Part shown: in pieces, positions 1 to 13,400 of the stretch
Numbering within the stretch: position 1 is the stretch's first letter
How the letters are laid out: each line of letters opens with the position of its first letter
From: Chromobotia macracanthus
Lineage: Eukaryota > Chordata > Actinopteri > Cypriniformes > Botiidae
Assembly (NCBI GenBank): GCA_036877525.1
Contig: JAZGTH010000008.1
Span: 14,312,501-14,376,500, forward strand
Length of the DNA: 64,000 nt
Reading direction: 5' to 3'
Notes under the pieces: model-generated
What the model was told of the DNA's origin: nothing
The model's database searches: none
Seen by the model: only the letters and a program-made list of their open reading frames with translations
Made by a program: the position numbers and the translations under genes

Positions 1-256
1 AAGTGTTTGTATAGTTGTGTTTGTCTGGAATTTGTTCTTTACAGTTATGTTTTATATCAGCCCTGGTAGAGTATATATGTGTATGATACTGTTTACTGAT
101 GTATCAGATATTATTTTGGGGCATCAGGTTGCCTGATTCAAGTCATTTGATTCAAACGTGCATGTTGTGTACAAAATGTTTGCTCGGTCTCACATCACGC
201 TGTCTTACTCAACAACTGACTGATGCTAATGAGAGAAACCTGCTGATAGTCCAGCA

Positions 257-258
<2 letters not shown>

Positions 259-292
<34 letters not shown>
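259..292. repeat. (AG)n microsatellite
   Basis: A pure run of about 17 AG dinucleotides, directly visible. Confidence 0.95.
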
Positions 293-293
<1 letters not shown>

Positions 294-2059
294 AAATGAA
301 TGCAGGACTGCCTGATGGCAGAGAGAAACGAAAGCATGTTTTGTCTTTAAGCATTGTGTGAAAATGCTGAGACGACTGAAAACTGCCTCTCACATGACAG
401 ATGGTGTTTGTTCTGATGAAAAGAGTCAAAGATTGTAATGTGACGATGATGTTGTGTCTCTCAGGTTAATCTTGAGTGAAGGTGTAAAAACAGAGTGATT
501 GTGAACAGTGTAAAGGGCGAGCGCGGGACTGAAGGCTGTACTTGCAGATTTTTCAAATGCGAGACTTGCATCACAAAAAGAAATGCGATGGTTCGCATGT
601 ACACTAAGTGTTTTGCAACAGATTGCAGTTTCTGTCTTCCTTTTTTTACTAACAGGCAGTTTTTTATTTTTCCCCAGCAGAAAACTCTTCCTCTTATTCA
701 GAGTGATGCGTCGGCAGCGATCGCAGTAGATATGCGCTGTGTGTGTGTGTGTTAGACAAGTCAGAGCAGAATTGTGTGTGTGTGCAATTTGTGCAAACAT
801 CTTTCATTCATTAGCAGGGATTTTTGATCAGGTTGTCAGTTTGAGTAATGAGTGTGTGTCTCTGTTCTGTAGGACAGACTAGTGTCCTCTCTCTCCCCCC
901 TTTCTGTCTCTCTCTGTTCTTCTGTTTAATAAATATACATCCTGCTCAGTGTTATGAGGACAAATGAATGTTGTTTAGCATGCAGCAGACGCTGGAGATG
1001 AGCCTGAGATTTATTATTGATGTGAGGGGAAATCACTTGGCCTGCGCACACACAATAGCATTGAGGTGTGTGTGGGTGGATCTGGGTTTGAGGTTGATGA
1101 AACTTCAGGAAAGACATGGAGTGTGCCTTCTGTAGCACGTGCTGTAAAATAAACACACACTTATCTTTAACCCACTGTGTGTGTGTGTGTCAGCTGAAGG
1201 TTATTTAAAGTCATGTAATGTGTGTATTGTAGGTTTTTGTGATTCTATTACCTATTAAATAAAGCCAACATGAAATATAAATGTTAGTAAGTTACTAGAT
1301 GATATAACAACACTAGAATTTGTTACCCTGGGTCCCCCTCTCTCTTTCTTTTTCTCTTTCTCTGTCTCTGTTTAGGGTCACAGTAGATTTTAATGTTTTT
1401 GTAGTTTATTTTTACCTTTTATATTAATTCTTTGTTTTTGAAACAAAGATTTTTCATATTTTTCAAAAATAATTTGTTAGGTAGTATTTAATTTTGTACT
1501 ACAAACAAAAAATGGTATATGATGTGTTCGTGTGTGTGCGTGTTCGTGTGTGTGCGTGTTCGTATATGTGTGTTCATGGAGTTGGGATAGGTGCGGGGTG
1601 GAGGGACTCAGGGAAGTGTGTTTTTTTTATGGCCTCTTTGAGCAAATGATGAAATACGCTGTAAGATACACATACCCAAGTATAATAACTCTCTCTCTCA
1701 CAACAGTTTTAAAGACAGATACCTCATGCAGGTCTAAAGCTCCTGTTGTCATCAAGCATTCTGACTGCAAGAGTCCAAAGACTAAAAGAGTTGTAAGACT
1801 AAGAGAGTCAGTTGTAATTATTTCCTTCTGACAAATGAAACCTGACAATTTGATCAGGACCCCAGTGTAAACACGCTTATTATATGCCAAATCAATCAGA
1901 TCAATATATAGACATGGAATACTGATTTGAGTTTAAATAATTTTATTAGGTTAAAAGACAGAGACTGAGACTTTGATGTTGTGATAATCACAATTAAGTG
2001 TCATTCAGACAGATCTCAGATCAGCTGTATTCCTTTGTTTTTTCTCAGCAGTCTACGCC

Positions 2060-2580
2060 TTTTACAAGCAGGTGCATAAGTTTGCACACTCCCTGTAAAA
2101 TCAGAAAAATCTTTTTTAAATAAGAGGGATAATTAAAATTAATTGTATTAGTTCCTGAATAACCTTTAACATAAATGACATAATTCCCTGACATGTGATT
2201 CTTTTCAAACTTTCACACTGCGGCTCTAATGGTGTGTAGTTCAGTGATCAGTGAGGTGTATTTTCTGTGATTTATCCTGTGTGGTGATCTTGTCCACTGT
2301 TCCAGGTTTTACATGTTCTTTGGTTTCCAGCATCTTCTGCACATAGGAGCTCTTCTCTGTGGCTGTATGATGTTGAGATAAATTTCAACTCTATGTTGTT
2401 GAGATCTTATTTTCACACTGTTGACAGTCGAGGGATTAACACAAAACATACAAACACTCACTGACACTGAAGAAGTTAACAGACGCGTGTAAACTTTTGA
2501 ACAGTATAATGGTGTAAATGATTTTGTCTGCTAGGAAATGTAAATATCTTCTAAAGGGCAATACTAAATCAAAAATATGA
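2060..2580. repeat. Possible old interspersed repeat
   Basis: This AT-rich block has ends that resemble each other in inverse sense (an aagtttgcacac-like left end and a gtgtaaacttttgaac-like right end). It resembles non-autonomous DNA-transposon debris common in cyprinid introns. The family is not identified, and the call rests on resemblance only. Confidence 0.3.
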
Positions 2581-3919
2581 TCTTTTATCTCATACATTTG
2601 TCTAAATTCTGCACAGGGTTTAAAAACAAATAGGGCAAGAAAATATCTGTGCTCCACTGTATATACATATACATAATATTTATAGAAAACTTTTCTTGGA
2701 CGCGTGTTTGCCGCAGTAAAGAATGGATATTTATAATGTCTCATCTACTTTCTGGTGTTGCATTCTCTCTCTGCCTGCAGTCAGAAACAGGACGATGTCT
2801 TCGGGTTGCATCATCTTAACTGCGCTTTACTGCAGTTTTCCCGCAGTGTTGAAGTGTTGCACACTCTTGCAAACTCCACACGACCAAAATGAACCTCAGA
2901 ACCAGTGAAATAAAGATGGAAAGAAAAATCCTCGTATAACATTGATTTACCTTCTCAGGCATCTCACTTTTGGTTAAGCTGCAGAGAAATAGCTTTGGTG
3001 CTTTTAATATTTTGTGCAGGAGTTTGCATTCAGTGCTGAAATGTTTGCGGTCATGTGTTTTTTAGGCTAATGGCGTTGGGAAGATAACGGTCGTCACTAA
3101 TGTGTCTTTACTTAAACACTCCAGAGAGAGACTAGACCAGAACAGGAATGAAGGACCTGAGTGAAAGCAGTTGAGTCATGTGATGGGCCTCTAGTGTTCA
3201 TTACCCGTAATGCTGCACTTATTCCTGTAATATTTGATCACACAGTTAACAACAAACTTGTTTGTTAAACATCAGATGGGACTTTTTCTCAATAATCTTT
3301 TCTTTTGTGTTTCTTTAATTTGTTTTATTGTGTATTTCATCATTCTTAATAAAATGATACAATTCCTTAAAAGGTCATTGCACAAATGTTTACTCTCATT
3401 TGACAGGTGTTCGATTTGGACTGTGTGAATCAGAACATTCTCTCTCTCTCCATCTTTCTCTCTCTCTCTCTGGTTGTCAGTTCAATTCAGAAAGCTGTAT
3501 TGGCATGACAAAATATATTTTGCGATAAAATGACTGTACAATAAAACAGTGTTTTAGTTTGGCATGAAGATATAAATCTTGCAGCTGTATTTTTGTCTTT
3601 GTCTCTTTTTCTCTCTCTTTCTTTCTCTCTCTCTCTGTGGTGCGCTTGTGTTTGTGCTGACCTGCAGTAGGGCAGGGGAGAAAATAAGGTTTAGTTGAAC
3701 TTATCTGGGTCTGCCTCAGAGAACCAAATTAACCCACGAGTCTCTGTGCTGGAAAAAGCCCTCACTATGAAAACAGTCACTTCCTGACAGGGCATTTTTT
3801 CTGCTGTGGTGAGGAGATTTCTCCACACAACCTGAGCGTCTCTCACTCCTCCAGTCCTATAATTACACCTCTGAGTTTTCCTCTCTCACCCACACCACTC
3901 CTTCACACCCTTCAGTCTC

Positions 3920-3921
<2 letters not shown>

Positions 3922-3957
<36 letters not shown>
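3922..3957. repeat. (CT)n microsatellite
   Basis: A pure run of about 18 CT dinucleotides just after a CT-rich stretch. Confidence 0.95.
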
Positions 3958-3960
<3 letters not shown>

Positions 3961-4189
3961 CATGTTCTCTTCTGGTCTGTAACTGGTATTTTGTCAGTTC
4001 TTTTCTGTTAGTTGTTTTTCATTCTGCTGGTTTCTGTAGAATCTGCCTTTTTGCCTGAAACTCGATGTGTAATGTGGCAGAGACAGAATTTTCTCTGATG
4101 GCATTTTTATATCAGTGGCATTCTTCTGTCTGGATGTAAACATGAGCGTAATACGCAGTTATCATAATTGTCAATCATTCAAAAACTTT

Positions 4190-5690
4190 GTGTGTGGAGA
4201 CTTTGTGTTGGGCTGGTGTTGGGCCTGTAAAGTGTGTGTGTAGAGTGTGTATTGGACGGAGGTTTGAGGGCTATAAAGTGTGTTTGTGTGTTTGTAAAGT
4301 TTATGCTGGATTGGGGTTTGAGGGCTATAAATGGTGTGTGTGTATGTGTAGAGTTTGTGCTGAGCTGGGGTTTGAGAATTGTGAAGTGTGTGGAGTTTGT
4401 TTGTGTGTGTGTGTAGTTTGTTTGTGTGTGTGTAGAGTTTGTGCTGGGCTGGGGTTTGAGAATTGTGAAGTGTGTGGAGTTTGTGTGTGTGTGTAGAGTT
4501 TGTGCTGGGCTGGGGTTTGAGAATTGTGAAGTGTGTGGAGTTTGTGTGTGTGTGTGCGGAGTTTGTGTGTGGAGTTTGTTTGTGTGTGTGTAGAGTTTGT
4601 GCTGGGGTTTGAGAATTGTGAAGTGTGTGGAGTTTGTTTGTTTGTGTGTGTGTGTGGAGTTTGTGCTGGGGTTTGAGAATTGTGAAGTGTGTGGAGTTTG
4701 TTTGTGTGTGTGTGGAGTTTGTGCTGGGGTTTGAGAATTGTGAAGTGTGTGGAGTTTGTTTGTGTGTGTGTGGAGTTTGTGTTGGGGTGTGAGAATTTGT
4801 GGTGTGTGAGTTTGTTGTGTGTGTGGTTTTTTGTGTGTGTGGAGTTTGTTTGTGTGAGCGTAGAGTGCTGGGAGTTTGAGAATTGTGAAGTGTGTGGAGT
4901 TTGTGTGTGAGTGTAGAGTTTGTGCTGGGCTGGGGTTTGAGAATTGTGAAGTGTGTGGAGTTTGTGTGTGTAGAGTTTGTGCTGAGCTGGGGTTTGAGAA
5001 TTGTGAAGTGTGTGGAGTTTGTTTGTGTGAGTGTGGAGTTTGTTTGTGTGAGTGTAGAGTTTGTGCTGGGCTGGGGTTTGAGAATTGTGAAGTGTGTGGA
5101 GTTTGTGTGTGTATAGAGTTTGTGTGTGTGTGTAGAGTTTGTGCTGAGCTGGGGTTTGAGAATTGTGAAGTGTGTGGAGTTTGTTTGTGTGTGTGTGGAG
5201 TTTGTTTGTGTGAGTGTGGGGTTTGTTTGTGTGAGTGTGGAGTTTGTTTGTGTGAGTGTGGGGTTTGTTTGTGTGAGTGTGGAGTTTGTTTGTGTGAGTG
5301 TGGGGTTTGTTTGTGTGAGTGTGGAGTTTGTTTGTGTGAGTGTGGAGTTTGTTTGTGTGAGTGTGGGGTTTGTTTGTGTGAGTGTGGGGTTTGTTTGTGT
5401 GTGTGTGGAGTTTGTTTGTGTGAGTGTGGAGTTTGTTTGTGTGAGTGTGGAGTTTGTTTGTGTGAGTGTGGAGTTTGTTTGTGTGTGTGTGGAGTTTGTT
5501 TGTGTGTGTGTGGAGTTTGTTTGTGTGTGTGTGGAGTTTGTTTGTGTGAGTGTGAAGTTTGTTTGTGTGAGTGTAGAGTTTGTGCTGGGCTGGGGTTTGA
5601 GAATTGTGAAGTGTGTGGAGTTTGTGTGTGTATAGAGTTTGTGTTGGGCTGGGGTTCGAGGGCTGTTATTTGTTGAGAACTTGCAGCATA
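4190..5690. repeat. TG-rich compound minisatellite
   Basis: This 1.5-kb tandem array has two interleaved units. One is a 21-bp unit of the form gtgtggagtttgtttgtgtg plus one base, repeated about 20 times at 5170-5570. The other is a longer unit of roughly 60 bp containing gctgggctggggtttgagaa. Because 21 is a multiple of three and the unit has no stop on the minus strand, it creates a 583-codon open frame (4179-5930, minus) reading a 7-residue HKQTPHS repeat. The translation is a by-product of the repeat: it has no recognised domain and no exon signals. Confidence 0.93.
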
Positions 5691-5830
5691 AATGTTTCTA
5701 ATTGCAGGTTTTCTTGTGTCAACTGCTGAGTTCACTTCTTTTCTCCCCTTCACTCGACCCCAATCCTGCTGAGCTTCACAAATGTGTTGAGGAGGCAGTT
5801 TTGACCAAAAGATTCCCTGCAACCCCAGCA

Positions 5831-5925
5831 CCCTCTCTCCCTCTCTCTCTCCCTCTCTCTCTCCCTCTGTCTCTCTCCCTCTCTCTCTCCCTCTGTCTCT
5901 CTCTCTCCCCCCCCCTCTCTCTTTC
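5831..5925. repeat. CT-rich low-complexity tract
   Basis: About 95 bp of CTCTCC and CTGTCT repeats ending in a C-run. It lies immediately 3' of the 4.2-5.7 kb minisatellite. Confidence 0.9.
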
Positions 5926-5930
5926 CTCAA

Positions 5931-7195
5931 TAGTCATTTATAGGCCTGTAATATCATCAGAATAGCATCAGACAGTTTTAAGTACAGGAAGTGTTGATAG
6001 ATTTAAACTTTTGTTTTTAATCTGAGAAGCTTTGTTGTGAATGAAGTTTAAATGTGTTACTGAGAAAACCGTTGTTATTCTGTCAAGTTCTGAACTTCTG
6101 GAACATTATGTGTTAACATGAGACCAGTGCGACAATAATGACTGACAGTATAAACCCAGTAACTGTCTCACAACATGAGGATTTTTGTAATACAGTGAAA
6201 ATAATCTGAACATAGACATCACAGATACAGTCTTGAGATTTGAACCTGGAACATTCCTTCACTGTAGAGAATCTCTTTTCAGTGTGACGTTACTGTTCAT
6301 GTGGGTCAGTGAAGAAGAATCCCTCATGCCCATTACTATGGCAACAGCCCTCATCATCCCTCACACACACACACACACACACACACAGACAGAGGTAATG
6401 TGTTTTGTGTGTTTGGCAGCAGGACGTCTGCTCCTTCACAACGACCTTCACTCCAACATGAATATTAAACAGAGCGTGTGTGTGTTAGTCATTATGTTAT
6501 CCTGTATGTCCTTTGAGTAAGTTCTGATTTTAAGAGGGAAAGGCTTTATTTGTCTGTCTCTCTGTACTTCTGTCTCACTATTTTTACACATTCCACTGAA
6601 TTCCACAGATATAAGACTTCAGTATGAAAATCTAAAGAATCAAATCCAGGTCTTTGTGAAACTGGCCATCCTCTGATGCATGTATCACATTTTAAATGAA
6701 ATAAGGCAAAATACATTTTCATGTTTGATTATTTAATTTTGTCTTGTGCTTTTGGTGTGAAATAATTACATTTATATCAAATTGTAAGTACCACAGCATG
6801 TCCACTTTATGAACAGCGTGTTTGGCTGCCATGGAGATGGTTAATGGGTGAGAGGAACCCACATTCATGCTGATGCATGACATCTTGAGCATGGCGTCTC
6901 TGTGTGTGTGTTTCTGTCTGTGTGTGGCTGTATGTGTGTATGTGGGCATGTTCCTGTTTTTGTCTCTGTGTCCGTGTGTCTGACTCTGTTTGTGTGAATG
7001 ACAGGTCCTCTTCAGTCTTTAAAACTCATAAATGGGATCCTGTTCATTTCATACAGTCCAGAGTTGTTTACAGTCTCTCTGTTTTGTATTCAGGGTGAGT
7101 TTAATTCAGTTTATGTCAGACAAACTATTTCTGAGGGATTCCTGTGAGGTGTGCAGACATACAGCAGAACCCCCCACAGACCTCCTGACTCACTC
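5931..7195. other. Gene-free spacer
   Basis: No exon or RNA gene is recognised. It contains a short (CA)n tract at 6363-6388 and TG-rich sequence near 6900-6990. Confidence 0.6.
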
Positions 7196-7400
7196 TCTGT
7201 CTGTCTCTCTTTCTCATTCTCTATCTATGTCTGTCTCTCTTTCTCATTCTCTATCTATGTCTGTCTCTCTGTTTGTTTCTCTCTGTCTGTCTCTCTTTCT
7301 CATTCTCTATCTATGTCTGTCTCTCTGTTTGTTTCTCTCTGTCTGTCTTTCTTTCTCATTCTCTATCCATGTCTGTCTCTCTGTCTGTCTTTCTTTCTCT
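7196..7400. repeat. CTGTCTCT-type minisatellite
   Basis: Imperfect tandem copies of a unit of about 34 bp built from ctgtctctctttctcattct and ctatctatgt. They lead directly into the large TG array that follows. Confidence 0.85.
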
Positions 7401-7404
7401 GGTT

Positions 7405-10400
7405 GCTGGTTTGCTGATTTTGGGGTGTGTTTTGTGTGTGTGATGCTGGTTTGATGATTTTGGGGTGTTTTGTGTGTGTGTGTGATGCTGGTCTGCTGAT
7501 TTTGGGGTGTGTTTTGTGTGTGTGATGCTGGTCTGCTGATTTTGGGGTGTTTTGTGTGTGATGCTGGTTTGATGATTTTGGGGTGTGTTTTGTGTGTGTG
7601 ATGCTGGTCTGCTGATTTTGGGGTGTGTTTTGTGTGTGTGTGTGATGCAGGTTTGCTGATTTTGGGGTGTGTTTTGTGTGTGTGATGCTGGGCTGCTGAT
7701 TTTGGGGTGTGTTTTGTGTGTGTGTGATGCAGGTCTGCTGATTTTGGGGTGTGTTTTGAGTGTGTGTGATGCTGGTCTGCTGATTTTGGGGTGGTTTTGT
7801 GTGTGTGTGATGCTGGTCTGCTGGTTTTGGGGTGTGTTTTGTGTGTGTGTGTGATGCTGGTCTGCTGGTTTTGGGGTGTGTTTTTTGATCTGGTCTGCTG
7901 ATTTTGGGGTGTGTTTTTTTTTTTTTTGTGATGCAGTTGCTGATTTTGGGTGTGTTTTGTGTGTGTGCTGGTCTGCTGGTTTTGGGGTGTTTTTTTTGTG
8001 TGATGCTGGTCTGCTGATTTTGGGTGTGTTTTGTGTGTGTGTGATGCAGGTTTGCTGATTTTGGGGTGTGTTTTGTGTGTGTGCGTGATGCTGGTCTGCT
8101 GATTTTGAGGTGTGTTTTGTGTGTGTGTGATGCAGGTCTGCTGATTTTGGGGTGTGTTTTGTGAGTGTGTGATGCTGGGCTGCTGATTTTGGAGTGTGTT
8201 TTGTGTGTGTGATGCTGGTCCGCTGATTTTGGGGTGTGTTTTGTGAGTGTGTGTGATGCTGGTCTGCTGGTTTTGGGGTGTGTTTTGTGTGTGTGATGCA
8301 GGTCTGCTGATTTTGGGGTGTGTTTTGTGTGTGTGTGATGCAGGTTTGCTTATTTTGGGGTGTGTTTTGTGTGTGTGATGCAGGTCTGCTGATTTTGGGG
8401 TGTGTTTTGTGAGTGTGTGTGATGCTGGTCTGCTGATTTTGGGGTGTGTTTTGTGTGTGTGTGATGCAGGTCTGCTGATTTTGGGGTGTGTTTTGTGAGT
8501 GTGTGCTGGTCTGCTGGTTTTGGGGTGTGTTTTGTGTGTGTGTGTGATGCAGGTTTGCTGATTTTGAGGTGTGTTTTGTGTGTGTGTGATGCAGGTTTGC
8601 TGATTTTGGGGTGTGTTTTGTGTGTGTGTGTGATGCAGGTTTGCTGATTTTGAGGTGTGTTTTTTGTGTGTGTGATGCAGGTTTGCTGATTTTGGGGTGT
8701 GTTTTTGTGTGTGTGATGCAGGTCTGCTGATTTTGGGGTGTGTTTTTGTGTGTGTGATCGTTTGCTGATTTTGGGGTGGTTTTTGTGTGCTGGTCTGCTG
8801 ATTTTGAGGTGTGTTTTGTGTGTGTGTGATGCAGGTCTGCTGATTTTGGGGTGTGTTTTGTGTGTGTGTGTGATGCAGGTCTGCTGATTTTGAGGTGTGT
8901 TTTGTGTGTGTGTGATGCAGGTCTGCTGATTTTGGGGTGTGTTTTGTGAGTGTGTGCTGGTCTGCTGGTTTTGGGGTGTGTTGTGTGTGTGTGTGATGCA
9001 GGTTTGCTGATTTTGAGGTGTGTTTTGTGTGTGTGTGATGCAGGTTTGCTGATTTTGGGGTGTGTTTTGTGTGTGTGTGATGCAGGTTTGCTGATTTTGG
9101 GGTGTGTTTTGTGTGTGTGTGATGCAGGTCTGCTGATTTTGGGGTGTGTTTTGTGAGTGTGTGCTGGTCTGCTGGTTTTGGGGTGTGTTTTGTGAGTGTG
9201 TGCTGGTCTGCTGATTTTGGGGTGTGTTTTGTGTGTGTGATGCAGGTCTGCTGATTTTGGGGTGTGTTTTTGTGTGTGTGATGCAGGTCTGCTGATTTTG
9301 GGGTGTGTTTTGTGTGTGTGTGATGCAGGTTTGCTGATTTTGGGGTGTGTTTTGTGTGTGTGTGTGATGCTGGGCTGCTGATTTTGGGGTGTGTTTTGTG
9401 TGTGTGTGTGATGCTGGTCTGCTGATTTTGGGGTGTGTTTTGTGTGTGTGTGATGCTGGTCTGCTGATTTTGGGGTGTGTTTTGTGTGTGTGCGTGATGC
9501 TGGGCTGCTGATTTTGGGGTGTGTTTTGTGTGTGTGCGTGATGCTGGGATGCTGATTTTGGGGTGTGTTTTGTGTGTGTGATGCAGGTCTGCTGATTTTG
9601 GGGTGTGTTTTGTGTGTGTGATGCAGGTCTGCTGATTTTGGGGTGTGTTTTTTTGTGTGTGTGATGCTGGGCTGCTGATTTTGGGGTGTGTTTGTGTGTG
9701 TGTGTGATGCTGGGCTGCTGATTTTGGGGTGTGTTTTGTGTGTGTGTGTGTGATGCTGGTCTGCTGATTTTGGGGTGTGTTTTGTGTGTGTGTGTGATGC
9801 AGGTTTGCTGATTTTGGGGTGTGTTTTGTGTGTGTGTGTGATGCTGGGCTGCTGATTTTGGGGTGTGTTTTGTGTGTGTGTGTGATGCTGGGCTGCTGAT
9901 TTTGGGGTGTGTTTTTGTGTGTGATGCTGGGCTGCTGATTTTGGGGTGTGTTTTTGTGTGTGTGATGCTGGTCTGCTGTTTTGGGTGTGTTTTGTGTGTG
10001 TGTGTGATGCAGGTCTGCTGATTTTGGGGTGTGTTTTGTGTGTGTGTGATGCAGGTCTGCTGATTTTGGGGTGTGTTTTGTGTGTGTGTGATGCTGGGCT
10101 GCTGATTTTGGGGTGTGTTTTGTGTGTGTGTGTGATGCTGGTCTGCTGATTTTGGGGTGTGTTTTGTGTGTGTGTGATGCTGGTCTGCTGATTTTGGGGT
10201 GTGTTTTGTGTGTGGTGTGCTGGTGCTGATTTTGGGGTGTGTTTGGGTGTGTGTGATGCAGGTCTGCTGATTTTGGGGTGTGTTTTGTGTGTGTGATGCA
10301 GGTCTGCTGATTTTGGGGTGTGTTTTTGTGTGTGTTGCATTTGCTGATTTTGGTTGTTTGTGTGTGTGTGCAGTCTGCTGATTTTGGGGTGTGTTTTGTG

Positions 10401-13400
10401 TGTGTGTGATGCAGGTTTGCTGATTTTGGGGTGTGTTTTGTGTGTGTGTGTGATGCTGGGCTGCTGATTTTGGGGTGTGTTTTGTGTGTGTGTGTGATGC
10501 TGGGCTGCTGATTTTGGGGTGTGTTTTGTGTGTGTGTGTGATGCTGGGCTGCTGATTTTGGGGTGTGTTTTGTGTGTGTGTGTGATGCTGGTCTGCTGAT
10601 TTTGGGGTGTGTTTTGTGTGTGTGTGTGATGCAGGTTTGCTGATTTTGGGGTGTGTTTTGTGTGTGTGTGTGATGCTGGGCTGCTGATTTTTGGGGTGTG
10701 TTTTGTGTGTGTGTGATGCTGGGCTGCTGATTTTGGGGTGTGTTTTGTGTGTGTGATGCTGGGCTGCTGATTTTGGGGTGTGTTTTGTGTGTGTGTGTGA
10801 TGCTGGGCTGCTGATTTTGGGGTGTGTTTTTGTGTGTGTGATGCTGGGCTGCTGATTTTGGGGTGTGTTTTGTGTGTGTGTGATGGCTGCTGATTTTGGG
10901 GTGTGTTTTGTGTGTGTGTGTGATGCAGGTCTGCTGATTTTGGGGTGTGTTTTTGTGTGTGTGTGTGATGCTGGGCTGCTGATTTTGGGGTGTGTTTTTT
11001 GTGTGTGTGTGTGATGCAGGTTTGCTGATTTTGGGGTGTGTTTTTTGTGTGTGTGTGTGATGCTGGGCTGCTGATTTTGGGGTGTGTTTTGTGTGTGTGT
11101 GTGATCAGTCTGCTGATTTTGGGGTGTGTTTGTGTGTGTGTGTGATGCGGGCTGCTGATTTTGGGGTATTTTGGTGTTTTGTGTGTGTGTGATGCTGGTC
11201 TGCTGATTTTAGGGTGTGTTTTGTGTGTGATGCTGGTCTGCTGATTTTGGGGTGTGTTTTGTGTGTCGTGTGATGCTGGTCTGCTGATTTTGGTGTGTTT
11301 TTGTGTGTGTGATGCTGGTCTGCTGATTTTGGGGTGTTTTGTGTGGTGACAGCTGCTGATTTTGGTGTGTTTGTGTGTGTGTGATGCAGGTCTGCTGATT
11401 TTGGGGTGTGTTTTGTGTGTGTGTGATGCTGGTCTGCTGATTTTGGGGTGTTTTGTGTGTGTGTGATGCTGGTCTGCTGATTTTGGTGTGTTTTGTGTGT
11501 GTGATGCTGGTCTGCTGATTTTGGGGTGTGTTTTGTGTGTGTGTGTGATGCTGGGCTGCTGATTTTGGGGTGTGTTTTTGTGTGTGTGTCTGCTGCTGAT
11601 TTTGTGTGTTTTGTGTGTGTGTGAGTGTGCTGATTTTGGGTGTGTTTTTGTGTGTGTGATGCTGGTCGCTGATTTTGGGTTGTGTGTGTGATTGGTCCTT
11701 TTTTTGTGTGATGTCTGCTGATTTTGGGGTGTGTTTTGTGTGTGTGTGATGCTGGTCTGCTGATTTTGGTGTGTTTTGTGTGCGTGTGATGCTGGGCTGC
11801 CGATTTTGGGGTGTGTTTTGTGTGTGTGTGATGCTGGGCTGCTGATTTTGGGGTGTGTTTTGTGTGTGTGTGATGCTGGGCTGCTGATTTTGGGGTGTGT
11901 TTTGTGTGTGTGTGTGTGATGCTGGGCTGCTGATTTTGGGGTGTGTTTTGTGTGTGTGCGTGATGCTGGGCTGCTGTTTTTGTGTGTGTGTGTGATGCTG
12001 GGCTGCTGATTTTATTTTGGGGTGTGTTTGTGTGTGATGCTGGGCTGCTGATTTTGGGGTGTGTTTTTTGTGTGTGTGTGATGCTGGTCTGCTGATTTTG
12101 GGGTGTGTTTTGTGTGTGTGTGATGCTGGTCTGCTGATTTTGGGGTGTGTTTTTGTGTGTGTGTGCTGGCTGCCTGATTTTGGGGTGTGTTTGTGTGTGT
12201 GTGTGATGCTGGGCTGCTGATTTTGGGGTGTGTTTTGTGTGTGTGTGATGCTGGGTCTGCTGATTTTGGGGTGTGTTTGTGTGTGTGTGTGATGCAGGTC
12301 TGCTGATTTTGGGGTGTGTTTTGTGTGTGTGTGATGCAGGTCTGCTGATTTTGGGGTGTGTTTTTGTGTGTGTGTGATGCAGGTCTGCTGATTTTGGGGT
12401 GTGTTTTGTGTGTGTGTGATGCTGGTCTGCTGATTTTGGGGTGTGTTTGTGTGTGTGTGATGCTGGGTCTGCTGATTTTGGGGTGTGTTTGTGTGTGTGT
12501 GATGCAGGTCTGCTGATTTTGGGGTGTGTTTTGTGTGTGTGTGATGCTGGTCTGCTGATTTTGGGGTGTGTTTTTTGTGTGTGTGTGATGCTGGTCTGCT
12601 GATTTTGGGGTGTGTTTGTGTGTGTGTGATGCAGGTCTGCTGATTTTGGGGTGTGTTTTGTGTGTGTGTGATGCAGGTCTGCTGATTTTGGGGTGTGTTT
12701 TGTGTGTGTGTGATGCTGGTCTGCTGATTTTGGGGTGTGTTTTGTGTGTGTGTGATGCAGGTTTGCTGATTTTGGGGTGTGTTTTGTGTGTGTGTGTGAT
12801 GCAGGTCTGCTGATTTTGGGGTGTGTTTTGTGTGTGTGTGTGTTCTGATTTTTTGTTTTGTGTGGCTCTGTGTTTTTGTGTGTGATGCGGTCTGCTGATT
12901 TTTTGATGCTGGTCTGCTGATTTTGGGGTGTGTGTTTTGTGTGTGTGTGATGCTGGTCTGCTGTTTTGGGGTGTGTTTGTTGTGTGTGATGCTGGTCTGC
13001 TGATTTTGGGTGTGTTTTTATTTTGGTGTGTTTTTGTGTGTGTGTGATGCTGGTCTGCTGATTTTGGGGTGTGTTTTGTGTGTGTGTGATGCAGGTCTGC
13101 TGATTTTGGGGTGTGTTTTGTGTGTGTGTGTGATGCTGGGCTGCTGATTTTGGGGTGTGTTTTGTGTGTGGGGGGGTGCTGGTCTGCTGATTTTGGGTGT
13201 GTTTTGTGTGTTGATGCTGGTCTGCTTTTTGGGTGTGTTGTGATGCTGGTCTGCTGATTTTGGGTGTGTTTTGTTTGTGTGTGTGTGATGCTGGTCTGCT
13301 GATTTTGGGGTGTGTTTGTGTGTGTGATGCTGGTCTGCTGATTTTGGGGTGTGTTTTGTGTGTGTGGTGGTCTGCTGATTTTGGGGTGTGTTTTGTGTGT

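Larger units (their letters stand above)
1..4180. other. Gene-free region with simple repeats
   Basis: I see no exon with conserved protein sequence on either strand; the open frames here are short and of low complexity. The stretch holds several CT, GA and TG microsatellites and AT-rich unique sequence. It could be intergenic DNA or an intron of a gene that starts outside the window. An upstream non-coding exon of mafg somewhere in this region cannot be excluded from sequence alone. Confidence 0.6.

Noticed and set aside
4179..5930. A 583-codon minus-strand open frame
   Set aside because: Same cause: a 21-bp TG-rich minisatellite read in frame, with low-complexity ends.
7356..10340. A 994-codon minus-strand open frame
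   Set aside because: It is the translation of a 42-bp tandem repeat whose length is a multiple of three. It has no domain and no unique sequence.
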